41,182 nt of DNA from Planctomycetaceae bacterium (GTDB taxonomy: Bacteria > Planctomycetota > Planctomycetia > Pirellulales > Pirellulaceae): positions 1 to 41,182 of the forward strand of contig JAEUIP010000005.1 of assembly GCA_016795075.1 (NCBI GenBank). The letters are read 5' to 3'. Shown here one piece after another: positions 33,499 to 41,182 of this stretch (positions are counted from its first letter, which is position 1; each line of letters begins with the position of its first letter). A program made the translations under genes and the position numbers. The notes under the pieces were generated by a model that was given only the letters and a program-made list of their open reading frames with translations, was not told the DNA's origin and did no database searches.

Positions 33499-34368
33499 CT
33501 ATTGCGGTTTGCGACACTCGACGAAGATCGAATCCGGTTTGCGCACAGCGCCACCGACTTCGTCCAAATGATAATCGCGGAAGCCGGGCAAGTAGCTGTC
33601 GGTGGCGGTACGTACACAAAAGTCGATCAAGTGGCAGCGTTTGGTCAATTCGCGCAGGCTGTGTCGATCGTACATCCAACGATGGACTTCGCCGCTGTCC
33701 AAGAACTGTCCCACTTGTAACCACTTCCAGGCGTCAGGGCCCCAGACCCACTTGAGGAGTTTCTTTGCCCAACGTTCGCGCGCGGTTGGACGTTGGTTGG
33801 TCGCGGTCGGCGGCGGGCCGGTCGGAGTCGCAGCAACTGGCGGAGCTTGCGCATAAGAAACTTCGCGGCCCAAACGTTGATCGATGAATGCGGCCAATTC
33901 GCCTTTGGCCGACTGCATGGTTGGCCCCATGAGTCCGCCGGAAGTTTGTCGGACCAACTGATCCAACAGTTCCAATTTCATCCATTCGTATTTGGCCAGC
34001 CGCAATTCGCGTTCGGCGTCCGACAGGGGTTCCGCGGTGCTGGTCCAGGCTTGTTCCAGGGCCGACAAATAGCCGCATGTGATTTGTTCGAGATCGGGAA
34101 CCACGATCCGCAACACGCCGCCCGGTTGGAGCACACGAAAACACTCCTCGATCAAGCGTTGCCCATCCGCCGGAGTCAGATGCTCCAACACATGCGAGTG
34201 ATAAACCATGTGGTATTGGTTCGACTTGGCGGGCAAACCCAAGCGCAGATCGTGGGCTTCGACCTGCGGGTCGTAACTCACGACATCGATGTTGCGCCAC
34301 GCGGGATGAAAATGTCGGCCGCAACCCACATTCAACAACTGGCGATTTTCGGCGTTCGCGTCACTCAA
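33499..34368 (-). CDS. class I SAM-dependent methyltransferase
   Basis: A 289-residue protein. LLNVGCGRHFHPAW (11-24) is the SAM-binding motif I, EAHDLRLGLP follows, and VYHSHVLEHLTPADG and VLQPGGVLRIVVPDLE match the Methyltransf_11 family that often modifies sugars or surface polymers. The ATG at 34368 overlaps the TGA of the TylF-type gene as ATGA, so translation is coupled. A Pro/Ala/Thr-rich insert lies near 175-200. The coupling suggests that the two methyltransferases act on the same product, which is unknown. Confidence 0.88.
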   Translation of the reverse strand: MSDANAENRQLLNVGCGRHFHPAWRNIDVVSYDPQVEAHDLRLGLPAKSNQYHMVYHSHVLEHLTPADGQRLIEECFRVLQPGGVLRIVVPDLEQITCGYLSALEQAWTSTAEPLSDAERELRLAKYEWMKLELLDQLVRQTSGGLMGPTMQSAKGELAAFIDQRLGREVSYAQAPPVAATPTGPPPTATNQRPTARERWAKKLLKWVWGPDAWKWLQVGQFLDSGEVHRWMYDRHSLRELTKRCHLIDFCVRTATDSYLPGFRDYHLDEVGGAVRKPDSIFVECRKPQ

Positions 34369-35207
34369 GCCAAACGCCCCTGCACAGGAGACGGCTTCAC
34401 CGCCAAGCGTCCGGTGTAATCCAGGCGATGCAAGAACAGGTCGGGCGCGTGGGCCGCGAGATACTGATCAACGGCCTGACGACAACCTTGCCAGTGGCCG
34501 TAATCATCGATGATCAAAATGCCACCCGGTACCAGACGCGGGTACAAGTGAACCAGTTCATGCCACGTGGATTCGAACCAGTCGGTATCGAGCCGCAGCA
34601 ACGCGATTCGTTCGGGGATTTGCTGAGGGATCGTGTCCTCGACTTTTCCCACGACATAATGCACTTTCGCGGACGGGTAACCACAGCCGCCTACGTTGTG
34701 GCGAACGTCGTCCAAGGACGCTTCACACCAGACGGACGTCGGTGCCTCGCGGTCTTGTCGATCGCGCTCGAGCAGGTTTTCGGCGGGGTTCCCGAAACAG
34801 TCGACGTCGTGGTCGGTTGGGGAACTCATGCCTTCAAAGGTGTCGTAGAGCCACAGGTCGCGGTCACATACCTGTTGATTCAGGAGACTGCGGATCATGG
34901 CCACGGAGCTGCCTCCCCGCCACACGCCACATTCGACAAAGTCGCCTGGCACGTTCACCTTGAGAAGATGATCCACGGCTTGGCAGAGACCAAAGATGCG
35001 TTCGGGCGACGTCATGGTCAGTGACTTGACGGCCAGGTACGTGTCGCGATAGCTCTCGGGAATATCGGGATATTTTGCCGCGATGGCCGCCGCCAGATCC
35101 GGACCATCATGCGGTTGCGAGGCCGTTGCCGTGATTCCTGCTCCCGCGCTAGCCCGTTCAGACCCCGCAGGCCGAAACAGTTTCCTAATTTGACTCTTGA
35201 GACCCAT
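34365..35207 (-). CDS. TylF/MycF-type macrocin O-methyltransferase family protein
   Basis: From ATG 35207, preceded by GGAGGAAACC, the protein has 280 residues. The family motifs are visible: VPGDFVECGVWRGGSS for SAM binding, LWLYDTFEGMSSP, and LLRLDTDWFESTWHELVHLY with PGGILIIDDYGHWQG, in which the Asp residues bind the metal. Known members O-methylate sugars on macrolides or surface glycans. The first about 60 residues are basic and Ala-rich. The frame is open to 35294, but the ribosome site fixes the start. The stop overlaps the next methyltransferase start. Confidence 0.92.
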   Translation of the reverse strand: MGLKSQIRKLFRPAGSERASAGAGITATASQPHDGPDLAAAIAAKYPDIPESYRDTYLAVKSLTMTSPERIFGLCQAVDHLLKVNVPGDFVECGVWRGGSSVAMIRSLLNQQVCDRDLWLYDTFEGMSSPTDHDVDCFGNPAENLLERDRQDREAPTSVWCEASLDDVRHNVGGCGYPSAKVHYVVGKVEDTIPQQIPERIALLRLDTDWFESTWHELVHLYPRLVPGGILIIDDYGHWQGCRQAVDQYLAAHAPDLFLHRLDYTGRLAVKPSPVQGRLA

Positions 35208-35355
35208 GGTTTCCTCCGTGTGGGCGGTATTCTCAAGCCGAATCGATTCAATTGCAATAGCAATCGGAACAGGCATGACACCTACAATCGGCAATCCGAT
35301 CAGGAGTTAGCTAGGCCACGACCGATGTAGCTGGGGAATGCCATGGAGGAATGTA

Positions 35356-36576
35356 ATGATGGTGGGACTTGATCGACAGCCGGTTTGCAATGCCACAGGG
35401 CCTCGTAGCGCGGTGGCTCAGTTACAGCATCGCTGGCAATTCCTGACTCGCCGCTTGCAAACTCTCCAGCGCGATGGCCATGACGAGCCGACCCTGGCCC
35501 AGGCCAAATGGCACTTGTACTGTGCCAGTTATCACAGCGGAGCCCTGCCGTCCGCCGAACCGCCGGTCGATTCGGCCGCGTTCCATGCGGGAGCCCAGAA
35601 GAGTTCCGATGGTGCGTCGGCGTGGAACGACGAGATGTCGGCCGACGTTCAACAGTCGATTCGTCGAAACTTGATCGAGGCGGATAACTTACTGGATGAG
35701 TTCTCGGGGAGAGCTGCCGAAACGGTCGACGCGTTGCTGTACGATTTTGATGGCGACGGCGAGGCCGAAGTTCGGTTGGCGAATTCACAACTGATGGCGT
35801 GGTTGGCCCCGGCCGCCGGGGGACAATTGTTCGGGCTCGATGCGCGGTCCGTCGGTCAAAATGTGTTGGCCAGCGGACTGCCGAGTTTTCTCGAGTACTT
35901 CTGGTACCCGCAGATTCAATCGGGCGAAGTGCAAGACTTCTTGAACCGAGCGGACCATAGCTTTGCCAATCGAAGCTATCACGGAAAATTGCGTCAGGGC
36001 CAGGGCCGCATGCAAATTCTCCTGCAACAACAGGCCACGGTCCATGACCTTCCGCTACGAGTTTCCAAAGCACTGACCATGCTGGATTGTAGCGACGAAT
36101 TGGAGATCACGTACTTGATTGAAGGTTTGCCGGAAGGCGTGTTGTTGAATTTTGGTTCGCTGTGGCATTGGGCGGGAATTGGCTCGGATGTCACCAATCG
36201 TTTTGTACACGACTTGGCCGGGCATCGGCTGGGCTCGTGCCAACGACCTTTGTATTTGCCTCAATCGTCGGGGGTCGGCTTGTGTGATGTTTGGTCGGGG
36301 ATCGACCTGCAACTGAAGACGCCGAGTGTTTGTCGCTTGGTTGTCAGTCCCACGCCGCAATCACGCACGTCAGCACCGGGCTCGACCACCACTTCGAGCC
36401 CGAGCACAAAGTCGAGCCCCACGCCGACGACACCGACGACACCGTCGAGCACCGCGCCATACTTGGCGGTGATGCCACATTGGATCATTTCGGGCGACGC
36501 GCAAGGCCGCTGGAGCACCAAGTTTAGTTTGCGGGTGGACCCGACTCCGACCGACATTCGGAAATCGCGGACATGA
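35356..36576 (+). CDS. GH57 C-terminal (DUF1926-like) domain protein without catalytic domain
   Basis: From ATG 35356, with GGAGG six bases upstream, the protein has 406 residues. AKWHLYCASYHSGALPS and SIRRNLIEADNLLD resemble the helical segment after the GH57 alpha-amylase barrel. The part from ALLYDFDGDGEAEVRLANSQ through LAPAAGGQLFGLD and FGSLWHWAGIG matches the beta-domain (DUF1926-like) of GH57 4-alpha-glucanotransferases. The catalytic (beta/alpha)7 barrel is absent: the open frame begins just upstream at 35338. A Thr/Ser/Pro-rich stretch (about 335-370) interrupts the end. The strong ribosome site and translational coupling to the next gene argue that the truncated form is expressed. 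It may bind glucans rather than cut them; this is inference. Confidence 0.75.
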   Translation: MMVGLDRQPVCNATGPRSAVAQLQHRWQFLTRRLQTLQRDGHDEPTLAQAKWHLYCASYHSGALPSAEPPVDSAAFHAGAQKSSDGASAWNDEMSADVQQSIRRNLIEADNLLDEFSGRAAETVDALLYDFDGDGEAEVRLANSQLMAWLAPAAGGQLFGLDARSVGQNVLASGLPSFLEYFWYPQIQSGEVQDFLNRADHSFANRSYHGKLRQGQGRMQILLQQQATVHDLPLRVSKALTMLDCSDELEITYLIEGLPEGVLLNFGSLWHWAGIGSDVTNRFVHDLAGHRLGSCQRPLYLPQSSGVGLCDVWSGIDLQLKTPSVCRLVVSPTPQSRTSAPGSTTTSSPSTKSSPTPTTPTTPSSTAPYLAVMPHWIISGDAQGRWSTKFSLRVDPTPTDIRKSRT

Positions 36577-38372
36577 TGCAGGCGAGCATGACCAGGTTTC
36601 GCAATTCGTTTGCGATTGATTTGGAGGTCCTGGCGATCTTTCGCCTGCTCTTGGCATTGATTGTGATTTGGGGACTGGTGGGGCGAGTCCAGGTCCGAGA
36701 CTACTTGTATCCGTCGGAGGCCGCGTCCGCCAAGTCGGTTGTCGACCCGCAGGGCATCGAGGAAGGGGACGTCGAGGAAGAGGACGTCGACACGCGGGCC
36801 GCGGAAGATCTCTCGTTATTCTCCAATCGCGAGTCACGGTCGGTGTGGTCGCCTTGGCATTGGTCCTTGTTGTGGTTGGACCAAGTCGCGGAGCAGACCA
36901 ACTTGACGTTGATGCATGTCCAGCATGTGGCGCCGGTGCCAACGGCAGCGGAGCCCGACCACAGGTCGCCGGTGCCGGTATTTCATGCTTGGCACGAACC
37001 GTGGCAACGGATGACGGATTTTTTGGGTGGTCGGTTCTGGTTCGACATGGTGATTGGAATCGGAATCGCCAGTGCCATCTTGTTTGGGCTTGGGTTGTTT
37101 ACCAAGACGTCCAACGTGTTGTTGTGGATCGTCGTGGTTTCGGTACAGCATCGCATGCCGCTGTTCAACTCCGGCGCCGATTCGCTGGAGCGATTGTTTT
37201 TGTTTTGGATGTTGTTTTTGCCGGCGGGGGCGGTGTTCAGTTTGGATGCGTGGTGGTTTCCTCGGCAGGGTTTTTGGCGCAAGCGGATCAATCAGACCCA
37301 GTCGCAAAGGTACCAAAGCCAGTTGCTCACCGGGCAACCGCCGGTCCGCAGCCATGCGATCTGCAATTGGGCGACAGCGGCGATCCTGTTGCAGCTGATC
37401 ACCATCTATTGGTACTCGGCATTGGAAAAATGGAACGCCGATTGGTGGACGGGTTCGGCCGTCGAAAGTGCTCTGCAATGGAGTTTCATAACGAAGCCAT
37501 TAGCGACGCAGTGGTTGACGCAGCCATGGTTGTTGCGGCTCGTGACGTGGAGCGTGTTGGTGATGGAGTTGCTGTGTCCGTTGTTGGTCTTTTGCCCCGG
37601 CCTGTTTGGTTGGACACGACGAGCCACGACTTACTTTTTCTTGTTGATGCATTTGGGAATCGCGGCCACGTTGACGATCGGCACGTTTTCGGCGATTTGC
37701 GCGGCGGGTTGGTTGTTGTTCTGCGCGTGGCCGTGGGGTCCGTCGGGCGGATGGAGCAATCTTTGGCGCGACCGGCGCGATCAAGCGCGGGAGTTGGAGG
37801 AACGGATACCAAGTTCGAGTCGTGCGAGCGCGACCGCGGCCGAGTGGTTGGTCGTGATCCTGTTTTCGTTGATGGTGTGGTGGAATTTGTCGCACGCGTC
37901 CCTGTTGGCGAAGTGGGTCAAGTTTCCTCACTCGCTGTATCCGGTCGTTTGCCAATTGGGACTTGATCCCAACTTTCCGATGTTCGGCCGAGTCCCCCGC
38001 CACAACTACGGTTGGGTGCATCGCGTGGAATTGGAGTCGGGCGCGTCGTTTGATCTACGTCGAGAATTGCCGTCACCGTTGAACGTCTCGAACCAAATAG
38101 AAACGTGGTCCGAGCCCCACGGTGTGTATTTGTGGCGCCAGTTGCATGTCAACTTGTTATACTTGGAATTGCAGCAGAGCGATTTTGTTCAGTTGGTACG
38201 CGAACGATTGCATTATCTTGAACATGCCACATGGCAAGAAAAGGCACGGGCAGCGGGGCAGTGGTCTCCGCAGGAGATCGACACGGCGTATTCGATGTTG
38301 CTATTGATCGATCAAGATACGGGTGAAGACGCCACCGAGAACGACGCGGGTTGGGGCTTCACCGATTTGTAA
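36573..38372 (+). CDS. HTTM-domain membrane protein
   Basis: A 599-residue multi-pass membrane protein. The signature HTTM (vitamin-K-dependent gamma-carboxylase-related) block is VSVQHRMPLFNSGADSLERL with FLFWMLFLPAGAVFSLDAWW. Several more helices follow (ILLQLITIYWYSALEKWNAD, LVLMELLCPLLVFCPGLFGW-like segments), and a C-terminal soluble part of about 150 residues. Inside the N-terminal part lies an acidic insert (GIEEGDVEEEDVD). The function of bacterial HTTM proteins is mostly unknown. The ATG at 36573 overlaps the previous TGA as ATGA; ATG 36576 is an alternative. Coupling suggests it works with the GH57-related protein. Confidence 0.88.
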   Translation: MMQASMTRFRNSFAIDLEVLAIFRLLLALIVIWGLVGRVQVRDYLYPSEAASAKSVVDPQGIEEGDVEEEDVDTRAAEDLSLFSNRESRSVWSPWHWSLLWLDQVAEQTNLTLMHVQHVAPVPTAAEPDHRSPVPVFHAWHEPWQRMTDFLGGRFWFDMVIGIGIASAILFGLGLFTKTSNVLLWIVVVSVQHRMPLFNSGADSLERLFLFWMLFLPAGAVFSLDAWWFPRQGFWRKRINQTQSQRYQSQLLTGQPPVRSHAICNWATAAILLQLITIYWYSALEKWNADWWTGSAVESALQWSFITKPLATQWLTQPWLLRLVTWSVLVMELLCPLLVFCPGLFGWTRRATTYFFLLMHLGIAATLTIGTFSAICAAGWLLFCAWPWGPSGGWSNLWRDRRDQARELEERIPSSSRASATAAEWLVVILFSLMVWWNLSHASLLAKWVKFPHSLYPVVCQLGLDPNFPMFGRVPRHNYGWVHRVELESGASFDLRRELPSPLNVSNQIETWSEPHGVYLWRQLHVNLLYLELQQSDFVQLVRERLHYLEHATWQEKARAAGQWSPQEIDTAYSMLLLIDQDTGEDATENDAGWGFTDL

Positions 38373-38399
38373 ACGCGGAACTGGGAAAGTGTTTTCATA

Positions 38400-39320
38400 G
38401 TGACCGATATCAGTGTTGCGTTTTTGGGCCCTGCTCACACGTATAGTCATCTGGCAGCCCAAACGGTCCAGCCGGACGGTGCGCTGCATCTGCCCTGCGA
38501 AACGATCGACCAAGTGTTCGCCGCGATTGAGACACGACAGGCTCGTTGTGGGCTGGTGCCTCTGTTCAACACCAGCAGCGGGTTGGTCAGTGATTCGGTG
38601 GTGGCCATCGTACGGCGTTTATCAGCCTTGTCGGCTGCCGGTCCTGTGGACACTCGAGAGTTGTCAACAGTTCCGATTCGGCCGACGGCTCAGCTGAGTA
38701 TTTCCGCATCGATGGTTGTTGCGATCGAGCATTGTTTGGTCAGTTGGGGTACGTTGGACTCGATTCGCGTGGTCTCGAGCAAACAGCAGGCGTTGGAGCA
38801 ATGTCGGCATTGGCTGGGCCAACATTTGCCAGATGCCGAACGGGTGGCCACCGATAGTTCGGCGGCGGCCCTGCACGAGTTGCAGCGTCATCCGGAACAC
38901 GCGGCGATTGTGAGTCGTCCCGCGTCGCGATCGTTGGCCGCGCCGCTGTGTCTGATGGCAATTCAAGATCAGGTGGAAAACGCGACCGAGTTTGTCGTTG
39001 TGCAGTTGGATGCCGATCCCAAACCGGTGTTGGACTTGTCGCTTCAGGGACCGACTCGCGACCGGTTCGAGTACCTGATTGCGGAAGTAGATGCGGAAGG
39101 ACCGGAGACGGTATGGCAGCCCACCCAGACTCACGCCGCGACGTTGGGTCCGTGGAGCGGGCGCGTGTGCCACGGTGGCGTCTGGTATGAAGCCCGCAAG
39201 CGTCCGTTGGCGCGGATGTTGGAGCCGCACCAACCGTGGACCGGTGAGCTGACGGGGTCGTGTGACCCGGCCGCCACGAAGTCAGCTCCGCATCGCGTTT
39301 GGCGATTGGGGATTGGGTAG
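38400..39320 (+). CDS. prephenate dehydratase-like protein with altered motifs
   Basis: 306 residues from GTG 38400. The periplasmic-binding-like fold of prephenate dehydratase is visible: VAFLGPAHTYSHLAAQ at the start, CGLVPLFNTSSGLVSDS where family members have GVVPIENSxEG, and NATEFVVV where the catalytic motif is N-x-T-R-F. So Glu replaces Arg in the TRF motif, and the PIEN Glu is Phe. Family members make phenylpyruvate from prephenate for phenylalanine; these changes would probably impair that. The C-terminal 90 residues do not show a standard ACT domain. It could be a diverged paralogue. It lies 27 bp after the HTTM gene on the same strand. Confidence 0.75.
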   Translation: MTDISVAFLGPAHTYSHLAAQTVQPDGALHLPCETIDQVFAAIETRQARCGLVPLFNTSSGLVSDSVVAIVRRLSALSAAGPVDTRELSTVPIRPTAQLSISASMVVAIEHCLVSWGTLDSIRVVSSKQQALEQCRHWLGQHLPDAERVATDSSAAALHELQRHPEHAAIVSRPASRSLAAPLCLMAIQDQVENATEFVVVQLDADPKPVLDLSLQGPTRDRFEYLIAEVDAEGPETVWQPTQTHAATLGPWSGRVCHGGVWYEARKRPLARMLEPHQPWTGELTGSCDPAATKSAPHRVWRLGIG

Positions 39321-39361
39321 TCGTCAGGTTTTCAACGGGTTCGAATCAGGCCTTTTCCCCA

Positions 39362-39389
39362 AACGGGCTAGGCCCGGGGCCGACCCGTT
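39362..39389 (+). terminator. GC-rich hairpin between convergent genes
   Basis: AACGGG (39362-39367) pairs with CCCGTT (39384-39389), with an inner GGCC/GGCC pairing. It sits between the convergent dehydratase-like and argG genes but has no T tract on either side, so it is only a candidate bidirectional terminator. Confidence 0.35.
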
Positions 39390-39458
39390 CGCGAGCCGGC
39401 AACAACTTGGACAATACCGACATGACCAGAGAGGGTCAAACCGCGTTTGGGGCAACGC

Positions 39459-40673
39459 CTAGTACTTTCGAGGCGTGACCCGGCCTTGGACGCGCACGGG
39501 CAAGCCTTGGATGCGCAGGAATCCTTCGGCATCGTCTTGATTGTACGAGCCGCCACCTTCCATGGTCGCGATGCCTTCATCGTACAAGCTGTTGGGGCTG
39601 TGCCGTGAATCCAGAATCACGTTGCCTTTGTACAGCTGCAACGTGACGGAGCCGGTAACGACTTTTTGGGCTTGGTGGATAAACGCCAGCAACGCGTCCA
39701 TCTTGGCGGCATACCAGAATCCGTAGTAGACCATTTCGGCGACGACCGGAGACAGCTGATCGCGGAGGTGCATCAAGTCGCGGTCCATCGTCAATTGTTC
39801 GACGTAGCGGTGAGCGTCGTAGAGTAGGGTCATGCCCGGAGCCTCGTAGACGCCGCGGCTCTTCATGCCGACGAAGCGATTCTCGACCATGTCGATGCGA
39901 CCCACGCCGTTCCGCCCGCCAATTTGGTTCAGAGTTTGCACGATTTGCAATGGCGAAAGGGTTTGGCCGTTGACGGCGACCGGAACGCCGGATTGGAAAT
40001 CGATCGTGACTTTTTCGGCTTGATCGGGAGCGGCTTGGGGCGAAACACCCATGCCGAACTCGACGGTTTCGACGCCATTTTTGGTCAGATCTTCGAGCGA
40101 GCCGGCTTCATAACTGATGTGCAAGCAGTTTTCGTCACTGCTGTAGGGTTTGGAAACGGACGCCTTCACGGGGATGTTTTTGGCGGCGCAGTAGGCAATC
40201 ATTTCGGTGCGGCCAGGAAAAGCCTTACGGAACTCGGGCATCCGCCAAGGAGCGATCAGTTTGACGTCGGGATTCAACGCTTCGGCGGCCAATTGAAAGC
40301 GGCATTGATCGTTGCCTTTGCCGGTAGCCCCATGCGCGTAGGCGTCGGCGTGGACTTCACGTGCGACTTGCAAGCAGACCTTGGAGATAATTGGCCGAGC
40401 GATACTGGTGCCCAGCAAATAAATTCCCTCGTATTTGGCCTGCCATTGCAGACAGGGAAACGCAAAGTCGCGGACCATTTCTTCGCGAGCGTCGACGATT
40501 CGTGCCGAGGCGGCGCCGATATCATGGGCCTTTTTCAGGATGGCGGCGCGATCCTCGCAGGGTTGTCCCAAGTCGACATAGACCGCATGGACTTCATAGC
40601 CCTTGTCCATCAGCCAACCGAGGATCACCGAAGTATCCAAACCACCAGAATAGGCCAACACGCAGCTGGGCAT
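39459..40673 (-). CDS. argG: argininosuccinate synthase
   Basis: ArgG condenses citrulline and aspartate with ATP in arginine synthesis. The 404-residue length is usual. It opens with the PP-loop VLAYSGGLDTSVILGWL and shows EGIYLLGTSIARP, AYAHGATGKGNDQCRF, the SSDENCLHISYEAGSLED region and GRNGVGRIDMVENRFVGMKS, all standard for the family. It is transcribed convergently with the dehydratase-like gene. The upstream spacer is about 137 bp. Confidence 0.97.
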   Translation of the reverse strand: MPSCVLAYSGGLDTSVILGWLMDKGYEVHAVYVDLGQPCEDRAAILKKAHDIGAASARIVDAREEMVRDFAFPCLQWQAKYEGIYLLGTSIARPIISKVCLQVAREVHADAYAHGATGKGNDQCRFQLAAEALNPDVKLIAPWRMPEFRKAFPGRTEMIAYCAAKNIPVKASVSKPYSSDENCLHISYEAGSLEDLTKNGVETVEFGMGVSPQAAPDQAEKVTIDFQSGVPVAVNGQTLSPLQIVQTLNQIGGRNGVGRIDMVENRFVGMKSRGVYEAPGMTLLYDAHRYVEQLTMDRDLMHLRDQLSPVVAEMVYYGFWYAAKMDALLAFIHQAQKVVTGSVTLQLYKGNVILDSRHSPNSLYDEGIATMEGGGSYNQDDAEGFLRIQGLPVRVQGRVTPRKY

Positions 40674-40810
40674 TTGCTAAAAACTCCGCAGAAAATGTCA
40701 AAAGGGCATGCCTGGATGGGCAGTTTGCCACACGAACTTGAGGTTCAGACGCTCGGGGCCATTGCCCACTGGCCGTACGACGGCTGTTCGGCGGATAAGC
40801 TACCAGAGAA

Positions 40811-41182
40811 TTACCGCTTTTGAACAGCCGACTTCCGCATGAAGAGAAAGCTGGAAATGCTCAACAACAGGCCCAAGCCCGTCACGATCGCAAAAGCGAC
40901 GAGATAACGTTCGATCTCTTCGACTTCGTTCAAGAGCACTCGAGTGCGGAAAGGTTTCCATTCACCCAAGTTGGATTTTAAGCCTTCACGCCATTCGTTC
41001 CACAGTTGATCCACGGACAGCTGCGCGGTGACGGCTTCGAAGCGACGAAAGTCGCTGAAATCGGGAAATTTTCCGTCTTCGAATTCGTTGGCCAACCGAG
41101 CCAACTCGGCTGTTGGCGTGCGGTAGCTGTTGTACGACATCGCCAATCCCGCAACACCCACGATCAGTAGCAGAAAGCCGAT
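40811..41182 (-). CDS. hypothetical membrane protein, 5' end outside the window
   Basis: The frame is open to the right edge, so the true start lies beyond 41182. At least 123 residues are visible. A hydrophobic N-terminal helix (IGFLLLIVGVAGLAM) is followed by about 75 hydrophilic residues (ELARLANEFEDGKFPDFSDF, VDQLWNEWREGLKSNLGEW) and a second helix (YLVAFAIVTGLGLLLSISSF) with a basic end. A two-helix hairpin with an outside loop is likely. I recognise no family. argG lies downstream on the same strand. Confidence 0.65.
   Translation of the reverse strand: MGFLLLIVGVAGLAMSYNSYRTPTAELARLANEFEDGKFPDFSDFRRFEAVTAQLSVDQLWNEWREGLKSNLGEWKPFRTRVLLNEVEEIERYLVAFAIVTGLGLLLSISSFLFMRKSAVQKR

Overview
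The window looks like chromosome from a member of the Planctomycetota, most likely the Pirellulales. This rests on gene content, not on a database search. The signs are an ECF sigma factor of the planctomycete/TIGR02999 type followed by a Ser/Thr kinase with a membrane segment, a PEP-CTERM exported protein, an FHA protein, a WD40-like lipoprotein, an HTTM-domain membrane protein, a Glu/Asp-only acidic protein behind scpB, and several intergenic palindromic repeat families. Most of the window is G+C-rich; about 19.3-32.1 kb is visibly more A+T-rich.

Layout. 1-2.8 kb (minus): membrane protein, cysteine desulfurase, and a DnaA-type AAA+ protein running off the left edge. 3.2-4.5 kb (plus): scpB and a very acidic protein ending at a clear intrinsic terminator. 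4.7-7.9 kb: a GAF/sigma-54 activator and fabI, divergent around a 372-bp region with two inverted repeats. 8.2-13.1 kb (minus, in order of transcription): uppP, FHA protein, WD40-like lipoprotein, AnmK-like protein, an envelope-flavoured run. 13.4-15.8 kb (plus): serA and proB. 15.8-16.6 kb: repeat-rich spacer. 16.6-18.5 kb: exported protein whose C-terminal tail is written by a GGGGACA repeat. This repeat continues through non-coding DNA almost to a tRNA-Arg(ACG) gene at 19.2 kb.

19.3-32.1 kb is an A+T-richer accessory block beside that tRNA: a secreted GH30 glycosidase, a two-domain exported thioredoxin, a trypsin-like protease, a divergent ECF sigma/STPK pair with a TATAAT box and palindrome upstream, a PEP-CTERM protein, a HEAT-like protein, a probably damaged gene and an LRR-like protein. 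No integrase or att repeat was seen. 32.5-32.7 kb holds tandem hairpin repeats. 32.7-35.2 kb (minus) carries a TylF-type methyltransferase translationally coupled to a second methyltransferase, then a small P-loop kinase. 35.4-39.3 kb (plus) carries a GH57 C-terminal-domain protein coupled to an HTTM protein, then a prephenate-dehydratase-like protein with altered motifs. argG and a partial membrane protein (minus) end the window.

The two strongest candidates for undescribed biology are the 21-copy, single-orientation GGGGACA array (17.9-19.1 kb) that invades the end of a gene in one reading frame, and the protease/thioredoxin plus ECF-sigma/STPK module at 21.6-27.6 kb. Both are interpretations from one sequence and need comparative data.
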